From Rhodomicrobium lacus (GTDB lineage Bacteria; Pseudomonadota; Alphaproteobacteria; Rhizobiales; Rhodomicrobiaceae): a DNA stretch of 64,000 nt. The translations under genes were made by a program, and so were the position numbers. A model generated the notes under the pieces. It was given only the letters and a program-made list of their open reading frames with translations. It searched no databases and was not told the origin of the DNA. The first letter of the stretch is position 1. Every line of letters starts with the position of its first letter. The DNA is taken from contig NZ_RZNF01000002.1 of NCBI RefSeq assembly GCF_003992725.1, forward strand, positions 620,001-684,000, read 5' to 3'. Below are positions 60,183 through 64,000 of the stretch, piece by piece.

Positions 60183-60899
60183 ATGACCGCTCACGCCGCC
60201 TGCACGCGGATGCCGTCCGGCATCGCCGTCGACCTGCTCCGCCCCGCGCCCGAGCAGATCGATTTCAACGACCTCGCCGAGGTCCTCTCGCGCATCGACC
60301 ACACCGGAGGCCGCTGTGCCTCAGGCGTCTATTCGGTCGCGCAGCACTGCGTGATCGGCGCCGACGCCGTTGCCCGCGAAACGGGTTCAGACGCACTTGC
60401 GGCCACCTTCCTGTTTCACGCCGCGCATGAGGCCTATCTCGGCCGGACCGCACAGGCCGCCCTTGTGGCCTATGGCGCCTGGTTCGCCGCTGCCGCTCGG
60501 CTCGACCAGGAATTCCAGGCCACGATGCCGCGCGAGACAATCGTGCCCGCCGCGCGACGCGCCGCCGAGGCCGCTTTCGACGATCTGAAGTACACGATCC
60601 TGTCGACCGTGCATCAGGCCGCTGGCCTTGAATGGCCGCTCTCAGACGCGGCCATGGCGCGGCTGCTCCACGTCGACCGCCGCCTCCACAACACCGAAGC
60701 CGTGCAGTTGCTCGGCGAAACGCTCCCGCCAGACGAGCCGACGCTGCGCGTGATGGGCAAGCTCGGCCTCTGGCCGTGGCCCATGGCGGCCGACGAGTAC
60801 CGCGCCCGCGTCGAGCGCTATGCGCCGCGCGTCGGGCGTCTGCGCGGTCGGCAACGCTCCAGCATCACCCGGTCCGTCCGCGCCTCTGCGGCGGCCTGA
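60183..60899 (+). CDS. HD-family (YfbR-like) phage protein with altered metal site
   Basis: The 238-residue homologue of the chromosomal HD protein at 10570-11247 keeps SVAQHCV with His55. The HD pair is His79-Ala80 (FLFHAAHEAYLG), and the downstream metal Asp (KRADK in the host) is missing. Phage members of this family normally keep HD and may degrade or adjust deoxynucleotides. Here the metal site is probably dead, so it may serve as a binding or regulatory protein, or be decaying. It follows the previous gene by one base. Confidence 0.75.
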   Translation: MTAHAACTRMPSGIAVDLLRPAPEQIDFNDLAEVLSRIDHTGGRCASGVYSVAQHCVIGADAVARETGSDALAATFLFHAAHEAYLGRTAQAALVAYGAWFAAAARLDQEFQATMPRETIVPAARRAAEAAFDDLKYTILSTVHQAAGLEWPLSDAAMARLLHVDRRLHNTEAVQLLGETLPPDEPTLRVMGKLGLWPWPMAADEYRARVERYAPRVGRLRGRQRSSITRSVRASAAA

Positions 60900-60925
60900 T
60901 CTTTCACTGTCGAGGAACCACGGCC

Positions 60926-61270
60926 ATGAGCCAACCAACCATTCGCAAATTCGATCAGATGATCGGCCTCCTGCACCGCGGGAAGTTCGCCGAAAAATGT
61001 GACGACGTGCTGCGCGAGGCCGTCGAAACGCTCGAAGCCCTGCCCGGCGAGAAGGGCAAGGCGAAGATCACGGTCGAGATCGAAATCGCCTACCAGGGCG
61101 GTCGCGTCGACGTAACGCCGACCGTGAAATCGAAGCTCCCCGAGGGGGACAAGTTCGGCGCAACGCCGTTCTGGACGCACGAGGGCGGCCTTTCCACCCA
61201 GCATCCCAGCCAGATCGACATGTTCGGCGGTCCGCGCGACGCAACAGAGCGCCTGCGCGACCGCGCTTAA
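60926..61270 (+). CDS. Hypothetical phage protein in the early operon
   Basis: The 114-residue protein starts at ATG 60926 with GAGGA upstream. It reads as IRKFDQMIGLLHRGKFAEKC, ETLEALPGEKGKAKITVEIE and QGGRVDVTPTVKSKLPEGDK. The ending PSQIDMFGG is similar to phage-encoded proteins found just before DUF2303 genes. Role unknown, possibly recombination or replication accessory. Confidence 0.75.
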   Translation: MSQPTIRKFDQMIGLLHRGKFAEKCDDVLREAVETLEALPGEKGKAKITVEIEIAYQGGRVDVTPTVKSKLPEGDKFGATPFWTHEGGLSTQHPSQIDMFGGPRDATERLRDRA

Positions 61271-61296
61271 GCCACTTAACCCAGACAGGTTTTCCA

Positions 61297-62313
61297 ATGG
61301 CAAACGAAATTGAGCTTACCGCCTCCACATCTTTCATCCCCGATGATGCCGCTGGCATTGCGGCGATCGCGGAACTGACAAGACAGGGTTCCGGCTTCAG
61401 CGTACTCGACATCAAGACGGATGGCCTCGGCGAAGGTCTGCCGCCGGTCGTGCCGATCACGGTCGACGCCAAGGGCGAGAAGGCTATCGTCGGCAATCTC
61501 GCCTCGCAGATCGAGGCTTACCGTCAGCGCCCGGAACGCCGTCGCGGCACGGCCCATGTGACCACGCTGCAATCATTCATTGGTCTCGTGAACTATCACT
61601 CCGACGAGCATTCGGCGATCTTCGCCAAGACGACGCTGCCCGATCCAGCGCTCACTGCCGTGATCGACTATCACCAGATGGCGGAGAAACCCGCTTACAC
61701 CAGACAAGACGTCAAACCCATAGCGGATGCGGCGCAAACTCTGGTGAAGTTCCTGCCCCGCCACCTCCAGCATCGGATCGTCTATAAATTCCCGATCACG
61801 GAGGAACTGACCGCCTGGCAGAAGCTCGACGGTGAGCTGATGGGGCAAGGTGAATTCGCTGCCTTCATCGAAGAGCACGCCGCTGAACTGGCCGCGCCGA
61901 CCGAGGACGAGCGCCAGCAATTCGAGCCGCTGTTCAAAGAACGTTTTGCCTCGCCGAACGAACTGATTGCACTGTCACGCGCTCTCGAAGTCTATGTCGG
62001 GGCGAAGGTCCGGAACGCAACGCGCCTGTCGAACGGCGAGCGCGAGATCGTCTTCACCGAAGAGCATCTGAATGCGGCGGGCGAAAAGGTCGATGTTCCC
62101 GGCATCTTTATGATTTCGGTTCAGCCCTTTCTTGACAGCGAGTTCATTCGCGTGCCCGCGCGCCTTCGCTACCGGCTGAAGGGCGGCATCAGTTGGGGCT
62201 ATCAGCTCTATCGCCTCGACGATTATCTGCGCCAGCGTGTGAAGGCCGATCTCGACCTCGCTGTCAAGGAGACTGGCCTGCCCGGCTACGAAGGCACACC
62301 CGAACTCGGCTGA
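61297..62313 (+). CDS. DUF2303 phage protein
   Basis: The 338-residue protein matches the DUF2303 family found in phage replication and recombination regions: TTLQSFIGLVNYHSDEHSAI in the first half and LRYRLKGGISWGYQLYRLDD near the end. No enzymatic motif is known. It sits 26 bases after the preceding gene and 140 bases before the sliding clamp gene. Confidence 0.87.
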   Translation: MANEIELTASTSFIPDDAAGIAAIAELTRQGSGFSVLDIKTDGLGEGLPPVVPITVDAKGEKAIVGNLASQIEAYRQRPERRRGTAHVTTLQSFIGLVNYHSDEHSAIFAKTTLPDPALTAVIDYHQMAEKPAYTRQDVKPIADAAQTLVKFLPRHLQHRIVYKFPITEELTAWQKLDGELMGQGEFAAFIEEHAAELAAPTEDERQQFEPLFKERFASPNELIALSRALEVYVGAKVRNATRLSNGEREIVFTEEHLNAAGEKVDVPGIFMISVQPFLDSEFIRVPARLRYRLKGGISWGYQLYRLDDYLRQRVKADLDLAVKETGLPGYEGTPELG

Positions 62314-62453
62314 GCCTCGGCCGAGCGGCGAACGCCGGCCAGAGGATAACAGGCGCGCGGCCAGCGGGGCGCAGCGCCACTCAAACCAGCGCGTGGCTTA
62401 CGCCGGGTGGAGAGCAACCCGGCACCTTCCCGAGATTTCGATTTGAGGCGATC

Positions 62454-63575
62454 ATGCCGACCATTTCTGCCCGCAAGTCCGACCTGTCCGGCGCGCTCAC
62501 GCGGCTGTCCCGCGTCGTCGAAAAGCGCAACACGATCCCGATCCTCTCCAATTTCCTGCTCACCGTCGACCAGGGCAAGCTCACCGTCACCGCGACCGAC
62601 CTCGACCTCGAGGCGCGCACGACGATCGATTGCTCAGGAGACCTCACCACGCAAGGCGGCTTCACCGTGCCCGCCGGGCCGCTGTCCGACATCGTCCGGA
62701 AGCTGCCGGACGGGGACATATCGCTGTCGTGGGACGGGGACAAGGGCCGCGCCACGGTCAAGGCGGGGCGCTCGCGGTTCGAGCTGATGACCCTTCCCGC
62801 CGAAGATTTTCCCGAGTTCGGCGCGTCCGAATTCCAGCACAGCTTCACGGCCCAGGCGGACGCGCTCGCCACGATCTTCGACGGCACGTCCTTCGCCATG
62901 TCGTCGGAAGAGACACGCTACTATCTGAACGGCGTCTATCTGCACACGATCGACAAGGGCGACGGCGTGAAACTGCGCGGCGTCGCGACCGACGGTCACC
63001 GCCTGTCCAGCCGCGACGTTCCGGCTCCGGACGGCGCGTCCGGCATGCCGGGCATCATCGTGCCCCGCAAATGCGTCGGCGAGATCGTGAAACTCGCGAA
63101 GGACGTGAAGGAGATTGCGGTCGATATCTCGCCCGCGAAGATCCGGCTCACCTTCGGCACGACCACGCTCACCTCGAAACTCGTCGACGGGTCATTCCCC
63201 GATTACCAGCGTGTCATCCCGGCGTCGAATAAGCTCCGCGCTGTGGTCGACAACGAGGCGCTGGCGGCTGCCGCCGACCGCGTGTCGCTCGTCTCGTCCG
63301 AGAAGGGCCGGGCGGTGAAGCTCTCGTTTGGCGAGACGCTTCGCATCGAGGCGACGGACCCGGAAAGAGGCTCCGCCGCCGACGAGGTCGACCTCGAAGA
63401 GGCTACAGCCAGCCCGGTCGAGATCGGCTTCAACGCCCGGTATCTCGCCGACACGCTCGCGAACCTGCCAAAAGGGGGAGTGTCGATCGCGCTCTCGGAC
63501 GGCTCCAGCCCGACGCTGTTCCAGCCTGCCGACGACGCCGACAGCCTGCTCGTCCTCATGCCGATGAGGGTCTGA
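62454..63575 (+). CDS. dnaN: Phage-encoded DNA polymerase III beta sliding clamp
   Basis: The 373-residue clamp protein holds the replicative polymerase on DNA. It has three DnaN domains: residues 1-115 (SGALTRLSRVVEKRNTIPIL, SNFLLTVDQGKLTVTATDLD), 120-245 (GTSFAMSSEETRYYLNGVYL, RGVATDGHRLS) and 250-373 (PSRKCV-like IIVPRKCVGEIVKLAKD). It ends in the DnaN-type LLVLMPMRV. The ATG at 62454 has GAGG 6 bases upstream. It lies between phage genes, not near dnaA or recF, so it is a second, phage clamp that can redirect host polymerase. Confidence 0.95.
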   Translation: MPTISARKSDLSGALTRLSRVVEKRNTIPILSNFLLTVDQGKLTVTATDLDLEARTTIDCSGDLTTQGGFTVPAGPLSDIVRKLPDGDISLSWDGDKGRATVKAGRSRFELMTLPAEDFPEFGASEFQHSFTAQADALATIFDGTSFAMSSEETRYYLNGVYLHTIDKGDGVKLRGVATDGHRLSSRDVPAPDGASGMPGIIVPRKCVGEIVKLAKDVKEIAVDISPAKIRLTFGTTTLTSKLVDGSFPDYQRVIPASNKLRAVVDNEALAAAADRVSLVSSEKGRAVKLSFGETLRIEATDPERGSAADEVDLEEATASPVEIGFNARYLADTLANLPKGGVSIALSDGSSPTLFQPADDADSLLVLMPMRV

Positions 63576-63578
63576 GCG

Positions 63579-63935
63579 ATGAGCCCGAAAGAATTCCTGA
63601 AAGTATTTTTCAAGGCTCTTCCAGCCGCGAAATACAACCCACGCAGAGCGTGGGGTTGGGCGATGCTCTGCCGCGAACTCGACAAGCCGTTTGCGTTCGA
63701 TGTGAACTTCTTGACCGATTCCCAACTCGAAGAAGCGGTCGAGGAAGCACGCTGGCGAGGCCTGCTCACTGATCAGGATTTGAGCGAGGAAGCCCTCTCT
63801 CTTCTGCGCCGAGGCGATCTCCCCGCTCTCGAAACGTTGCTTGAGCGGCAACTGCCGAGCGGCCTGAACGGCAAAACCCAGCAAGAGAAATACGAGGCCG
63901 CCATGGCCGCGAAACGGGAAAGGGCGTCGGCATGA
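63579..63935 (+). CDS. Hypothetical phage protein after dnaN
   Basis: The 118-residue protein begins 3 bases after the clamp stop. It is mostly helical (YNPRRAWGWAMLCRELDKPF, SQLEEAVEEARWRGLLTDQD, LPALETLLERQLPSGLN) with a Lys/Arg-rich end. The family is unknown. It is cotranscribed and coupled with dnaN and the following gene. Confidence 0.68.
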   Translation: MSPKEFLKVFFKALPAAKYNPRRAWGWAMLCRELDKPFAFDVNFLTDSQLEEAVEEARWRGLLTDQDLSEEALSLLRRGDLPALETLLERQLPSGLNGKTQQEKYEAAMAAKRERASA

Positions 63936-64000
63936 TCACCGCTCTTATCTGGCGCGCGCGCACAGCTTACTGGCTTCGTCGTCTCACTGGCATGCAGCGC
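63932..64000 (+). CDS. Start of the next phage gene, cut by window end
   Basis: The ATG at 63932 overlaps the previous stop by 4 bases (ATGA). Only 23 residues are visible (MITALIWRARTAYWLRRLT, then GMQR). No assignment is possible. Confidence 0.45.
   Translation, partial: MITALIWRARTAYWLRRLTGMQR

Overview
The window is high-GC DNA, most likely from an alphaproteobacterium of the Hyphomicrobiales type. This is inferred from gene content (malonyl-CoA decarboxylase with a divergent GntR regulator, a Zur-type box before a CobW GTPase, a YgfZ/tag/HD/GlcD-like operon) and from codon use. No rRNA or tRNA was seen to confirm it. The window has two parts: about 18 kb of chromosome and, from about 21.15 kb to the right edge, most of a contractile-tailed prophage whose far end lies outside.

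Chromosomal part (1-17.6 kb). In order: a truncated CobW/COG0523 GTPase with a Zur-like palindrome; glmU; a neutral zinc metallopeptidase overlapping malonyl-CoA decarboxylase; a divergent GntR/FCD regulator with a palindromic operator candidate between them; a secreted ClpP-fold-like protein; an EF-hand lipoprotein; a polysaccharide deacetylase; a tightly packed ygfZ-tag-HD hydrolase-FAD oxidoreductase cluster; an IS5-type transposase remnant; and an acrAB-type RND efflux pair.

Junction region (17.6-21.15 kb). This is a patchwork. It contains an orphan type I-E CRISPR array (9 repeats, 8 spacers, no cas genes here), a BrnA-like antitoxin broken by an amber codon, two degenerate CRISPR repeat pairs (one inverted), a small unknown gene, and an N-formylglutamate amidohydrolase. 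A 94-bp direct repeat copies the 3' end of the first prophage gene. Spacer 7 aligns in frame at 25 of 32 positions with the endolysin gene of the adjacent prophage, so it was probably taken from a related phage.

Prophage (21.15-64 kb). Lysis, tail, baseplate, head and packaging genes read leftward (21.1-46.3 kb). They encode endolysin, gpD, gpX, gpU, tape measure, E/E' with a GGGTTTT frameshift site, tube, sheath, fibre, gpI, gpJ, gpW, gpV, a protease-capsid fusion, a lambda-type portal, gpW-like joiner, GpA terminase and its small subunit. A brnTA toxin-antitoxin moron with CRISPR-repeat fragments sits between gpX and gpU, and the end of gpU is read out of a CRISPR-like repeat. Next come leftward replication genes (46.5-54.3 kb): a D5-type helicase behind a cluster of eight GCGAGGGT boxes, a frameshifted helicase-methyltransferase fusion and a CHC2/Toprim primase. 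The switch region (54.3-58.4 kb) has a divergent small regulator and a LexA/CI-like repressor separated by three palindromic operators, with two more operators 2.7 kb away at a second promoter. Between the operator sets lies an AT-richer cargo unit whose main gene fuses an ABC-type ATPase to a DUF4435/TOPRIM-like domain, resembling OLD/PARIS anti-phage proteins. This is the best candidate for a new defence system in the window. The rightward early operon (58.4-64 kb) encodes unknown proteins, a probably inactive HD protein, a DUF2303 protein and a phage-encoded DNA sliding clamp.
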